In this document: positions 21,911 through 30,849 of the stretch, one piece after another
Layout: every line of letters begins with the position of its first letter
Numbering within the stretch: the stretch's first letter is position 1
Source of the DNA: Paramesorhizobium sp049065735
GTDB taxonomy: Bacteria; Pseudomonadota; Alphaproteobacteria; Rhizobiales; Rhizobiaceae
NCBI RefSeq assembly: GCF_049065735.1
Contig: NZ_JBAKHD010000004.1
Span: forward strand, 62,001 to 126,000
DNA length: 64,000 nt
Direction of reading: 5' to 3'
Translations under genes and position numbers: made by a program
The notes under the pieces: model-generated
Told to the model about the DNA's origin: nothing
Database searches by the model: none
What the model saw: the letters and a program-made list of their open reading frames with translations, nothing else

Positions 21911-23329
21911 TTACGAGCGCTTCTTTTTGCTGCTTTTGCTGTTGATGATGTCCTGCGCGCGCACCCATTCCGGCGAGCCGCGCTTCAGCTTCTGCTGCGC
22001 CCGCAGCGCGAAGATTTTCGCTTCCTGGATGTTGCCGGAATAATAGTGCATGTCGGCGGTGGCGAGCTCCGCCTGCCCGATATCGCCCATCTGGCCATAG
22101 GCCTGCGCAAGATATTGGTAGCCTTGCGCGAAATCCGGGTCGCGCGCGATGCCGGCCTTCAATTCGCGCACGGCGGTCGGCATGTTGCTTTTTGACCCCG
22201 TCAGCATGAGCGCGCGGCCATAGCTCATCCGTATCAGGCTCGATTTTCTCGGATCGAGCTGGCTCGCACGCTGGAAAGCCTTCGCCGCACCCGCCGCGTC
22301 ATTCATTTTCAAAAGGATTTCGCCCTTTATCTCATGAAAATACGGATTGTTCGGCTGCTCCTTGATGAGCGCGTCGATCTTCGGCACTGCCGCGCGGGCG
22401 GAGCCGTTGAGATAGGTGGAAATCGCGTCGCCGTAACGCACGGCAAGCCCGCGCGGGTCCTTGCGCGCCAGCCCGGCGATGGCACTCTGGTTTCCGGTAT
22501 AGGCGGCGATCTTGGCCCGCATCAGGTCATGGCGCAGTTGCAGCGCCGGCGGGTCTTTTTTATCGAAATTGGGGCTGGCATGGGCGAGCGTCTCCAGATT
22601 GGCGATACGCTCGCGCGGCAAGGGGTGACTAATGCGGTAGGGATCGACCCGCGTGCCCGTCAACGCCAGCGCGTTGGCGAAGCGCTCGAATGTGGCGAGC
22701 ATGCCCCTGGCCGATTGTCCGGTCCTGTCGAGATAGGTGATGGCGGAGCGGTCGGCGGTGACTTCCTCCGAGCGCTGATAGCTCAAGAGATTGCGCATCG
22801 CCATCTCCGTGCCGCCAAGCGCAAGCCCGCCGCCTGCGCCCGCCACGGAACTGTTGCCCGCCGCCGCGCCCGCCGCTGTTGCGCCGATGCCGAGCAGCAT
22901 GCCGATGACGGCCATGTTCTGCGCGCTTTCCAATTGCTCGCGCAGGCGCTGCTGGTGCCCGCCCGCCAGATGGCCGGATTCGTGCGCGATGACCCCGATC
23001 ACCTCATTGGGCGTTTCCGCCTGCAGCAGCGTACCGGTGTTGATGAAGATGCGCCGCCCATCGACAAAGGCGTTGAAGCTGTTGTTGTTGACGAGAACGA
23101 TCTGGATGCCGCGGCTGTTGAGCCCGGCCGCTTTCAGGATCGGCGCGGCATAATCGGAGACGAGCGCCTCAATCTCCGCATCGCGCACGATCGGCACGGA
23201 GCGCCCCTGCGCGGAGGCTGCGTCCAGCGGGAGGAAGCTAACGGCCGCGCCGGTCAGTGCGGCAGCGAATTTCCGCGGCCAGGTCGCGATAGAGGAAACG
23301 GGGCGGGGAAGGAATGCGGCAAGGCCCAT
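21911..23329 (-). CDS. M48 family metalloprotease with TPR-like C-terminus (BepA-like)
   Basis: This exported zinc protease (472 residues from the chosen start) has the HExxH motif HESGHLAGGH and downstream residues RSEEVTADRSA that supply the third ligand. A Gly/Ala-rich hydrophobic segment lies between them. The C-terminal 200 residues are helical repeats resembling TPR (PYFHEIKGEILLKMNDAAGAAKAFQRA). The layout matches BepA/YfgC, a periplasmic protease that assists or clears outer-membrane proteins. The start at 23329 gives a signal peptide ending ASAQ; the frame is open upstream to 23407, so the start is uncertain. Confidence 0.9.
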   Translation of the reverse strand: MGLAAFLPRPVSSIATWPRKFAAALTGAAVSFLPLDAASAQGRSVPIVRDAEIEALVSDYAAPILKAAGLNSRGIQIVLVNNNSFNAFVDGRRIFINTGTLLQAETPNEVIGVIAHESGHLAGGHQQRLREQLESAQNMAVIGMLLGIGATAAGAAAGNSSVAGAGGGLALGGTEMAMRNLLSYQRSEEVTADRSAITYLDRTGQSARGMLATFERFANALALTGTRVDPYRISHPLPRERIANLETLAHASPNFDKKDPPALQLRHDLMRAKIAAYTGNQSAIAGLARKDPRGLAVRYGDAISTYLNGSARAAVPKIDALIKEQPNNPYFHEIKGEILLKMNDAAGAAKAFQRASQLDPRKSSLIRMSYGRALMLTGSKSNMPTAVRELKAGIARDPDFAQGYQYLAQAYGQMGDIGQAELATADMHYYSGNIQEAKIFALRAQQKLKRGSPEWVRAQDIINSKSSKKKRS

Positions 23330-23453
23330 GGGATTTCCGGTCACTGGTGCTTTCGTGATCAGCCATCTTATAACGCGAATGTTGTGTAGCCTATAGCAAT
23401 CGGGCAATTGTGCGGCGGGGATTCCCCAAGCTAAGTGTAATCAGGAGGATGAG

Positions 23454-24587
23454 TTGACCGTTTTCTCGCGCCGTGGCGATGTGGAGCCGTTTCATGCGAT
23501 GGATGTGCTGGCGGAGGCGAATCGCCGGCGCGCGGCGGGGCATCCAGTCATCTCCATGGCGGTGGGGCAGCCCGCCGATCCGGCGCCCCGAGCCGTCCGC
23601 GCCGCCGCCGAGCGCGCCTTGCGCGACGGACGCATCGGCTATACGGACGCGCTGGGGCTCATCGCCTTGCGCGAGGCCATCGCGGCCCATTACCTTGATC
23701 ATTACGGTGTCAATGTCGAGCCGGAGCGCATCGCCGTCACGACAGGCTCGTCGGCGGCCTTTAATCTGGCTTTCCTCAGCTTTTTCGACGCGGGCGACCG
23801 GGTGGCGATCACCCGGCCGGGCTATCCGGCCTATCGCAACATCCTGCGCGCGCTCGGGCTCGAAGTCGTGGAGATTCCCGATCATCTCACGGGCGAGGCC
23901 TTGCGTGCCGCGCATGCAGAAAAGCCGCTGAAAGGCGTGCTCTTCGCCAGCCCCGCCAACCCGACCGGCGCCGTCATCGCGACCGACGATCTGCGTGATA
24001 TCATCGAGACGGCGCGCGAGCTTGGCATTAGGGTCATCTCGGACGAGATTTACCACCGTCTTTCCTATATCGGTGAGGATCTAACCGCGCTGTCGCTCGG
24101 AGACGACGTCACGGTCATCAATTCCTTCTCCAAATATTATTGTATGACGGGATGGCGTATCGGCTGGATGGTCCTGCCAAGGGATGCCGTGCGTCCTGTC
24201 GAAAGGCTGGCGCAAAGCCTTTATATTTCGGCCCCCGAACTCTCGCAGATTGCGGCGATAGAGGCGTTCGGGGTGACAGAGGAGCTCGAGGCGGTCAAAG
24301 CCCGTTACCGGCTCAATCGGGAGATATTGCTGCGCGGCCTGCCTGAGATCGGCTTTCCCCTTGCTGCTCCCATGGACGGCGCGTTTTACGCCTATTGCGA
24401 TGTCTCGCGCTTCACCAATGACAGCATGGACTTCGCCCGCCGCATGATTGCCGAGGTCAATGTTGCGGCGACACCCGGCCATGATTTCGATCCGATCGAA
24501 GGCCACCGCACCATGCGCTTCTCCTACGCCGGCGCGCGGGAGGATATGGAGGAGGCCATCAAAAGGCTGGCGAACTGGCTGGCATAA
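23454..24587 (+). CDS. PLP-dependent aminotransferase, class I/II (aspartate aminotransferase family)
   Basis: The 377-residue enzyme contains VGQPADPAPRAV, the cofactor loop TTGSSAAFNLAF, SPANPTGAV and the Schiff-base lysine region NSFSKYYCMTGWRIGW. The C-terminal arginine lies in RTMRFSYAG. The start is TTG, set by AGGAGG five bases upstream. An ATG immediately after the AGGAGG is out of frame and stops after two codons (ATG AGT TGA). Substrate specificity cannot be read from sequence; it is not the standard AspC. The gene diverges from the M48 protease. Confidence 0.9.
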   Translation: MTVFSRRGDVEPFHAMDVLAEANRRRAAGHPVISMAVGQPADPAPRAVRAAAERALRDGRIGYTDALGLIALREAIAAHYLDHYGVNVEPERIAVTTGSSAAFNLAFLSFFDAGDRVAITRPGYPAYRNILRALGLEVVEIPDHLTGEALRAAHAEKPLKGVLFASPANPTGAVIATDDLRDIIETARELGIRVISDEIYHRLSYIGEDLTALSLGDDVTVINSFSKYYCMTGWRIGWMVLPRDAVRPVERLAQSLYISAPELSQIAAIEAFGVTEELEAVKARYRLNREILLRGLPEIGFPLAAPMDGAFYAYCDVSRFTNDSMDFARRMIAEVNVAATPGHDFDPIEGHRTMRFSYAGAREDMEEAIKRLANWLA

Positions 24588-24676
24588 GCTAGTCCGGTAC
24601 AGCGGAGGGAACGATTTGAGCGGGAGTCCGTTGTTTGGTTCAACCCGTGAGGGCGTTTCCCGGAAGGAGAATTGCC

Positions 24677-24913
24677 ATGGCCCGTTGCGATCAATGCGGC
24701 AATGATTACGACAAGCCCTTTCAGGTCAGTATGGGCGAGGCGGTCTACACATTCGACAGTTTCGAATGCGCGATCCAGAAACTCGCGCCCGTCTGTCCCA
24801 ATTGCGAGGTCCGCATCGTCGGTCATGGCGTGGAGCAGGACGGCGTCATTTACTGCTGCGCCCATTGCGCGGAAAAGAAAGGCGCGGATGGGCTTGTCGA
24901 TCGCGCACCCTGA
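24677..24913 (+). CDS. Small cysteine-rich, probably zinc-binding protein
   Basis: A 78-residue protein with seven Cys and two His. They are arranged as CDQCG near the N-terminus, a single C in DSFECAIQ, CPNC at mid-length and YCCAHCAEKK near the end. The YCC..C pattern recalls the treble-clef zinc site of bacterial metallothioneins, though the spacing differs, so a zinc-binding or zinc-ribbon role is inferred. The ATG has GGAAGGAGA about 7 bases upstream; the frame extends earlier but without support. It converges with the DUF3175 gene, 6 bases between stops. Confidence 0.75.
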   Translation: MARCDQCGNDYDKPFQVSMGEAVYTFDSFECAIQKLAPVCPNCEVRIVGHGVEQDGVIYCCAHCAEKKGADGLVDRAP

Positions 24914-24919
24914 GCCGGT

Positions 24920-25198
24920 TCAGTCCGCGCGGCCATAAAGCCGGCGCAGATCGCCCTTTGTGTTCTCCAGCACTGCTTTGCGCTCCGGCGAAAGATTTCT
25001 GCCGGCGCGGTTGATGTAGAAATCCAGCATTGACATGGCGGAGCGGTAAGGATCGGCGTCACCCTTTTCCTCTGCCGAATGCTGTAGCATGGCCGCGATT
25101 TCCTTGGCATCGCCCCGCGCGAAAACGCCCGGTTCCAACCCGAGGGGATTGTCATGCTCGGTCACGTCTTTCGACCATTTGTTCACATTCTGGACCAT
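24920..25198 (-). CDS. DUF3175 family protein
   Basis: The 92-residue protein begins MVQNVNKWSKDVTEHDNPLG and shows EPGVFARGDAKEIAAMLQHSAE and SMLDFYINRAGRNLSPERK. These match my memory of the small DUF3175 family found in many proteobacteria. It is soluble, charged and without cysteine. No function is known. The chosen ATG at 25198 has AAGGGCAAGG just upstream; the frame is open back to 25249. It stands alone on its strand between short intergenic gaps. Confidence 0.75.
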   Translation of the reverse strand: MVQNVNKWSKDVTEHDNPLGLEPGVFARGDAKEIAAMLQHSAEEKGDADPYRSAMSMLDFYINRAGRNLSPERKAVLENTKGDLRRLYGRAD

Positions 25199-25324
25199 TG
25201 CCTTGCCCTTTCGTCGGAATGGCCAGCCGTGGTCGCACGGCTGCGCCATGCCTAACGCGCAATAAAGGCGGTTCGATCCATACGCTCTCGATTATGTGTG
25301 TTTCCCGCGAGTAAACCCGGCCTG

Positions 25325-25765
25325 TCAGTGGAGGGTTTGCGAATGTTGCCCGCCGCGTTGGGAAATGCCCTTCAACGCTTCCGCCGTCTCCTTCGGCTCA
25401 TCTTTCTCCTTGGCGAGGTCTCCCAGCGAGACAATCCCGACCAGACGTTTTTCCCGGTTGAGAACAGGCAGGCGGCGAACCTGCAAATGGCTCATATTCT
25501 CGAGAACATGGCCGACATCTTCGTCTTCGAAGCAATATTTGACATCCGCGCTCATGACGTCGCGGACCTTGGTGTCCGGGCCTTTGCCAGCCGCCACGCC
25601 TCGGATCGCGATATCGCGGTCGGTAATCATGCCGACCAGCCGGTCGTTCTCTCCGACAGGCACCGCTCCGGCATCGAGCTTTTCCATTAACTGCGCGACC
25701 TCGCGGATCGGCTGGTCGGGATTGGCGATCCTGACCTCTTTCGTCATGCAGTTTCCAACTTTCAT
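25325..25765 (-). CDS. Paired CBS domain protein
   Basis: A 146-residue protein made almost entirely of two CBS motifs. The first spans residues 1-65, with GAVPVGENDRLVGMITDRDI. The second spans about 72-130, with RRLPVLNREKRLVGIVSLGD. Such stand-alone CBS pairs bind adenine nucleotides and act as energy or stress sensors, but the partner is unknown. Start 25765 has AAGGAGAG seven bases upstream, which favours it over an upstream frame opening at 25906. It ends with a short charged, Gln/His-rich tail. Confidence 0.88.
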   Translation of the reverse strand: MKVGNCMTKEVRIANPDQPIREVAQLMEKLDAGAVPVGENDRLVGMITDRDIAIRGVAAGKGPDTKVRDVMSADVKYCFEDEDVGHVLENMSHLQVRRLPVLNREKRLVGIVSLGDLAKEKDEPKETAEALKGISQRGGQHSQTLH

Positions 25766-25872
25766 GGCAATCTCTCCTTCAGCTGTGGATGCCCCGCCGC
25801 CGGATCGATATTGGTCGGGAACGAATGGGTGGTGCCAATGTTCCGCCGCGTGGAAATTGTGAAGGGCCAAAT

Positions 25873-25900
25873 AAAAAACCGGCGTTTCCGCCGGTTTTTT
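25873..25900 (-). terminator. Terminator downstream of rne (works in both directions)
   Basis: The stem CCGGCG/CGCCGG with a four-base loop is flanked by six A on one side and six T on the other. It lies 22 bases downstream of the rne stop and upstream of the CBS gene. As the flanks are complementary, it can end transcription on either strand; on this layout it mainly terminates rne. Confidence 0.9.
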
Positions 25901-25921
25901 GAACATTGCTGAGGCTTTTTC

Positions 25922-28819
25922 TCAGAAGAACCCCTTGCGCTGCCACCATCCGGCGCGCTTCGGCTTTGAATCCTCATCAGAAGCGCTCGATGTCACGACA
26001 GGCTCGCTCGCCGGGGGAGGGACGACCGGCGGAACCGCCGGGGCAGGAGGCTCCTGCGGCGCAGCCTCGCTTTTGTCCTCCGCGACGGCGGGCGTTTCCG
26101 CCGCCGGTTCGGACTGCGCGCCTCCATCGGCGGTCTCAGCCGGCTCAGCGGCCTCCGTCACGGGCGCGGCCTTCTTCCGGCTCTTGCGGGCAGGCTTGGC
26201 GGGTTTCTCCTCCACCGGAGCCGCCTCCAGATCCTCGGCAGCCGTCACGACCGCTTCCTCCACGGGCTTGGCCTTGGTAGAGCGTCGGCGCGTCGGTTTC
26301 TTCGGCGGTTCCGTGCCTTCGACGCTGGCTGCGGCCTCAACGTCTTCCACGGGCGCCGAGACCGTTTCGGCCTCGACCGGAGCGGCGGCGACGGGCGCTT
26401 CCTCCGCGGGAGCTTCGGCTACTACTGCTTCCGTGATGGCGGCGAGGGCGGCGGCGCGCGCTGCTTCCAGCGCGGCCACGTCACCCACCGGCTCTGCGGG
26501 CGGCACCGGCGCCAGCTTCACGCCGGCAACGGCATCCTCGCCTTCGCGGCGGTTGCGGCGTCCGCCACGGCGTCCACGGCGGCGCTTCTTGCCGCGCCCT
26601 TCATCCGAGGCATCGGCGGAGGCGTTCTCGCCATCCTCATCTGAATCGTCGTCCGTCTCACCGGCCTCACGGGCGCCCGACTGGGCATCGGCGGCGCCGT
26701 TCTCCTGCGCCTCCCGATCCCGCCCGCCACGGCGGCGACGACGGCGGCGGCGCTTACGGCCGTTTTCGTCGGAGCGCTCTTCACGCGCGGATTCGCTGGT
26801 CTCTTCTTCCTCGTCCTCGACGGCGATTTCCGGCTCATCGATGTCTTCCTCGACGGGCTCGGGATAGGGTGCAACGACAGGTGCGGGCGCGACGGGGCCA
26901 AGCGCCGGGGTACCCCGGTCGATGGCAAGGTGCTGCTGCACGCTGATGCTGTCGTCGGCCTCGATATCGATGGTCAGGCCGAAACGGGCTTCGAGATCGG
27001 CCAGATTCCTGCGCTTATGATTGAGCACATAAAGCGCGGTCGAAACCGGGGTGCGCACGATGATATTATGCGTCGAGTGGCGCAGCAGATATTCCTCGAT
27101 CGAGCGCATCACATGCAGCCCGACCGACGAGGCGGAGCGGACATAGCCGGTGCCGGCGCAATGGGCGCAGACCTGCATCGTGCTTTCAAGCACCGACGCG
27201 CGGATGCGCTGGCGGGACATCTCCAGAAGGCCGAAATGCGAGATGCGGCCCACTTGGATGCGCGCGCGATCGTCCTTGAGGCAATCCTTTAGCCGCTTTT
27301 CGACCGCCCGGTTGTTGCGCTTCTCCTCCATATCGATGAAGTCGATCACGATCAGGCCGGCAAGGTCGCGCAGGCGCAATTGCCGCGCCACTTCCTCCGC
27401 CGCTTCCAGATTGGTCTGGAGCGCGGTGTCCTCAATCGAGTGCTCGCGCGTCGAGCGCCCGGAATTGACGTCGATGGAGACGAGCGCTTCCGTCTGGTTG
27501 ATGATGAGATAGCCGCCGGACTTCAGTGTCACCTGCGGCTGCAGCATCCGGTCGAGCTGCGCCTCGATGCCGTTGCGGGCGAAGATCGGCACCGGATCGC
27601 GATAGGGCTGAACCACCTTGGCGTGGCTCGGCATCAGCATCCGCATGAAATCCTTGGCCTCGCGATAGCCATCCTCGCCGGCCACGAGGATTTCGCCGAT
27701 ATCCTTGTTGTAGAGGTCGCGGATCGAGCGCTTGATAAGGCTGCCTTCCTCATAGACGAGGGCAGGAGCCGTCGATTGCAGCGTCAGCGTGCGGACATTT
27801 TCCCACAGCCGCATCAGATATTCGTAGTCGCGCTTCACCTCCGCCTTGGTGCGGTTCGCTCCGGCGGTGCGCAGGATCACGCCCATGCCCTTCGGCACTT
27901 CGAGCTCGGTGACGATTTCCTTCAGGCGCTTGCGGTCCTGCGGATTGGTGATCTTGCGGGAAATGCCGCCGCCACGCGCGGTGTTCGGCATCAGCACGGA
28001 ATAGCGCCCGGCGAGCGAAAGATAAGTCGTCAGCGCCGCGCCCTTATTGCCGCGCTCTTCCTTGACCACCTGGACGAGCAGGATCTGCCGGCGCTTGATC
28101 ACTTCCTGGATCTTGTACTGGCGGCGCTGGAAGCGCTGGTGCGTCGGCACTTCCTCCAGCGCATCCTCTGCGCCGACCGACTCGACCACCTCGTTTTCTT
28201 CCTGGTCCTCGTCGGCGGCCTCCTTGCGGCGGCGCCTGGATGACGGACGCCGTGCCTCTTCGTCCGGCGCGCCCTCAGCGTCCGTTTCATCGAAGTCCGC
28301 ATCGTCAGGAAGCGCTTCGGAGATCACGCCGCCTTCCACCGCCGCGGCAATGGACATGCTGCCCGGCTCATCGCCTTCGTCGTCCGCCGCGATCTCGCCT
28401 TCCGTCGCGTCATCGTCGACGGCTTCGGCCTTCGCGCCCGAATCTTCGGGGCGGCGGCGCTTGTCTCGGCGCTTGCGGCGCGACTTGTCCTCGCGGCCAT
28501 TGCCGTCCTCGTCCTCATCTTCCTCGCTGGCAGCCTTCGCTTCCGCTTCCAGAAGCGCCTGACGGTCGGCGACGGGGATCTGGTAGTAGTCCGGGTGGAT
28601 TTCGCTGAAGGCAAGGAAGCCGTGCCGGTTGCCGCCATATTCGACAAAGGCGGCCTGGAGCGAGGGCTCGACGCGCGTCACACGCGCCAGATAGATATTC
28701 CCTTTGAGCTGCTTCTTATGCTCGGATTCGAAGTCGAATTCTTCAATCCGGTTGCCGCGAACCACGACAACGCGGGTCTCCTCCTGGTGGGAGGCGTCTA
28801 TTAGCATCTTGTTGGACAT
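25922..28819 (-). CDS. rne: Ribonuclease E/G
   Basis: This endoribonuclease of 965 residues organises mRNA decay and rRNA/tRNA processing. The start MSNKMLIDASHQEETRVVVV is conserved. An S1 domain follows (GNIYLARVTRVEPSLQAAFVEYG), interrupted by a long acidic and basic insertion. The catalytic core has VSIDVNSG and IVIDFIDM, whose Asp residues bind magnesium, and the Zn-link CAHCAGTGY joins subunits. The C-terminal third is unstructured: an acidic patch, arginine-rich blocks (KRRRRRRRRGGRDR), then Ala/Pro/Glu-rich sequence. This is typical of the degradosome scaffold and membrane/RNA-binding parts in alphaproteobacteria. Confidence 0.96.
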   Translation of the reverse strand: MSNKMLIDASHQEETRVVVVRGNRIEEFDFESEHKKQLKGNIYLARVTRVEPSLQAAFVEYGGNRHGFLAFSEIHPDYYQIPVADRQALLEAEAKAASEEDEDEDGNGREDKSRRKRRDKRRRPEDSGAKAEAVDDDATEGEIAADDEGDEPGSMSIAAAVEGGVISEALPDDADFDETDAEGAPDEEARRPSSRRRRKEAADEDQEENEVVESVGAEDALEEVPTHQRFQRRQYKIQEVIKRRQILLVQVVKEERGNKGAALTTYLSLAGRYSVLMPNTARGGGISRKITNPQDRKRLKEIVTELEVPKGMGVILRTAGANRTKAEVKRDYEYLMRLWENVRTLTLQSTAPALVYEEGSLIKRSIRDLYNKDIGEILVAGEDGYREAKDFMRMLMPSHAKVVQPYRDPVPIFARNGIEAQLDRMLQPQVTLKSGGYLIINQTEALVSIDVNSGRSTREHSIEDTALQTNLEAAEEVARQLRLRDLAGLIVIDFIDMEEKRNNRAVEKRLKDCLKDDRARIQVGRISHFGLLEMSRQRIRASVLESTMQVCAHCAGTGYVRSASSVGLHVMRSIEEYLLRHSTHNIIVRTPVSTALYVLNHKRRNLADLEARFGLTIDIEADDSISVQQHLAIDRGTPALGPVAPAPVVAPYPEPVEEDIDEPEIAVEDEEEETSESAREERSDENGRKRRRRRRRRGGRDREAQENGAADAQSGAREAGETDDDSDEDGENASADASDEGRGKKRRRGRRGGRRNRREGEDAVAGVKLAPVPPAEPVGDVAALEAARAAALAAITEAVVAEAPAEEAPVAAAPVEAETVSAPVEDVEAAASVEGTEPPKKPTRRRSTKAKPVEEAVVTAAEDLEAAPVEEKPAKPARKSRKKAAPVTEAAEPAETADGGAQSEPAAETPAVAEDKSEAAPQEPPAPAVPPVVPPPASEPVVTSSASDEDSKPKRAGWWQRKGFF

Positions 28820-29390
28820 TATTGTTTTTCCTACCGGCGCAGAAGCGCGCGACGGACGACAAGGGTCCCGCCGGGGAGGCGTTCGACCGCAGGTTCGCGT
28901 GCTTGCCGGATAATCTTGGGTTCGCTGGGGCAGATCGACCGGCCTGCACACGCAACTGCCTTCCGGCGATCGCGGTACTCAGGCTGGCACTGGTCAATTC
29001 CATATGACCCATTATCTGTTCCGAACGAAACGACCTCATACATGGTCCGAAATGCCGGACCGACCTTTTATGCTCGCTTGGAGCCGATGAAGCCGCCTGG
29101 GAGACGCGCTCCACCTCTTTGTTTAAGCGGAAAGGACAAACACGCGTCGCTTTCCGCAAATTCCGTGCCGGTTACCCAGCGTTTTGCCCCGCCTTTGCCG
29201 TTCCCCGCAATCCCGCCACAACGTGGCGCTATCGCAACATTGCCGGAATTGATTCCGACGGCAAATTTGTAACCCGACTTGCTTTTATGACCTCATATAG
29301 ACGATGACAAGACCGAATGTCAGGGGCAAGGCTTCGTTAACCATAACGAATTACTCCTTGTTTACGATTAGATATGATGCCGAAGGGTCC
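28820..29390. other. Divergent intergenic region between rne and the amidase gene
   Basis: These 571 bases hold no convincing coding frame. They must contain promoters for both rne (leftward) and the amidase operon (rightward). The rne side probably includes a long 5' untranslated region, by analogy with enterobacterial rne, whose leader mediates autoregulation. An A/T-rich patch around 29260-29300 (TTTGTAACCCGACTTGC onward) and another at 29335-29375 are the best candidates for promoter sequence. No specific boxes are assigned. Confidence 0.5.
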
Positions 29391-30650
29391 ATGCCGCCAC
29401 TGTTCTTAAAATGGGAGAAGAACGATATTTTCTGGCGCTTCGCGCAAGTGCCGGGGGCTGTCCTCCTGTTTCTCGTCGCCTTGATGGGCGCGGCCAGGGC
29501 CGATGCGTCGCTCGCCGCGCTCACATTTCGGGCGGCGGGCGACGAGCTGCGCACCCGCGTTGTGGTGATATTCGATCGCGAGCCGGAGGTTTCGACTCTT
29601 CTTCTTGCCCATCCGCATCGGCTGGTGATCGACCTGCCGAGGGCGACGTTCGGCTTCGACAAGAAATCGCTCGAGCCGCGCGGGCTCATAACCCATGTGC
29701 GCTACGGCCTTGTCGGCGACAACAGGTCGAGAATGATTCTCACCCTCCGCGGGCCTTTCAAGCTGGAAGGCGTGCGCGTCGTCAAAAACGAGAACACGCC
29801 GGGCTACCGTCTGATGGCAGATATCGTCGCCACGTCGGACCGGGAGTTTGCCGCCGCGCTCGATGCGCAGAAGCCGAGCCCCGGCACGGCGCGCGCAGAG
29901 CGCAAGGGCGACCGCGTCGGCGCGAATCCCGAGCCTTCGCCGCCCCATGTCTTCACCGTCATGATCGATCCCGGCCATGGCGGCATCGACGCCGGCGCCG
30001 AAAGCCTGCATGGCGTCAAGGAAAAGGACGTGACGCTCGCCTTCGCGCGCGAGTTTCGCGATGTTCTGACGAAGAGCGGCGATATGCGGGTGCTGATGAC
30101 GCGCGAGGACGACACCTTCCTGCGTTTGGCCGAGCGGGTGCGCATCGCCCGCCAGCATGAGGCGGATCTCTTCATTTCCATCCATGCCGACACGATCAAC
30201 CAGCACGATATTAGGGGCGCGACGGTCTACACCCTCTCCGACAAGGCATCCGACGCCATGGCGCGCGCCATGGCGGAGCGCGAAAATAAGTCGGACGCCG
30301 CCGCGGGGCTTACCCATGAGGAGCCGCCGGAGGTGTCCGATATCCTCGCCGACCTCACGCGCCGCGAAACCCATGCCTTCTCATTGAGTTTTGCGGGCAA
30401 GGTTGTGAATGCCCTCCAGGATCAGACGAGCCTTATCAACAATCCGCACCGTTTCGCCGGTTTTCAGGTGCTGCGCGCGCCGGATGTACCGTCCGTGCTG
30501 GTGGAAATCGGCTATCTCTCCAACGCCGAGGATGAAAAGCTGATGACCGACCCGGCCTGGCGCGCGCGTGTCGCGGCCGGGCTCGCCGAAGCGGTCAAGG
30601 CATTCGCCGCGTTGAAGAGCAGGCAGGCGGTGACCAAGAGCGGGGAGTGA
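29391..30650 (+). CDS. N-acetylmuramoyl-L-alanine amidase (AmiC-like, AMIN + amidase_3)
   Basis: The 419-residue exported enzyme cleaves the amide bond between MurNAc and the stem peptide, usually during cell separation. The signal peptide core is PGAVLLFLVALMGAARA. An AMIN domain (about residues 45-150, with RVVVIFDREPEV) is followed by amidase_3. There the zinc ligands lie in MIDPGHGGIDAGAE, the conserved Glu after GVKEKDVTLAFA, and LFISIHADTI. The catalytic Glu is in PSVLVEIGYLSN. The ATG at 29391 has AAGGG upstream; an earlier in-frame start at 29304 would give a poor signal peptide. Confidence 0.93.
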   Translation: MPPLFLKWEKNDIFWRFAQVPGAVLLFLVALMGAARADASLAALTFRAAGDELRTRVVVIFDREPEVSTLLLAHPHRLVIDLPRATFGFDKKSLEPRGLITHVRYGLVGDNRSRMILTLRGPFKLEGVRVVKNENTPGYRLMADIVATSDREFAAALDAQKPSPGTARAERKGDRVGANPEPSPPHVFTVMIDPGHGGIDAGAESLHGVKEKDVTLAFAREFRDVLTKSGDMRVLMTREDDTFLRLAERVRIARQHEADLFISIHADTINQHDIRGATVYTLSDKASDAMARAMAERENKSDAAAGLTHEEPPEVSDILADLTRRETHAFSLSFAGKVVNALQDQTSLINNPHRFAGFQVLRAPDVPSVLVEIGYLSNAEDEKLMTDPAWRARVAAGLAEAVKAFAALKSRQAVTKSGE

Positions 30651-30849
30651 GGTTCCCCTGCAACAGGTTTCGGCATTTCGCATGGCGAATCTGCAGTGTA
30701 CGTGGTTAAGTTCTGAATTACGGCAACACGTCCTTGTCTTTGTCGCATTTGACGGCCAGTACCCTTTAGCTTGCGTATGAGGCGTTTTCGTAAGGTAAGC
30801 TGCGCCCCTGGCGATCACAGATAATCTGAGGGCAGGAATCCGGATACAT

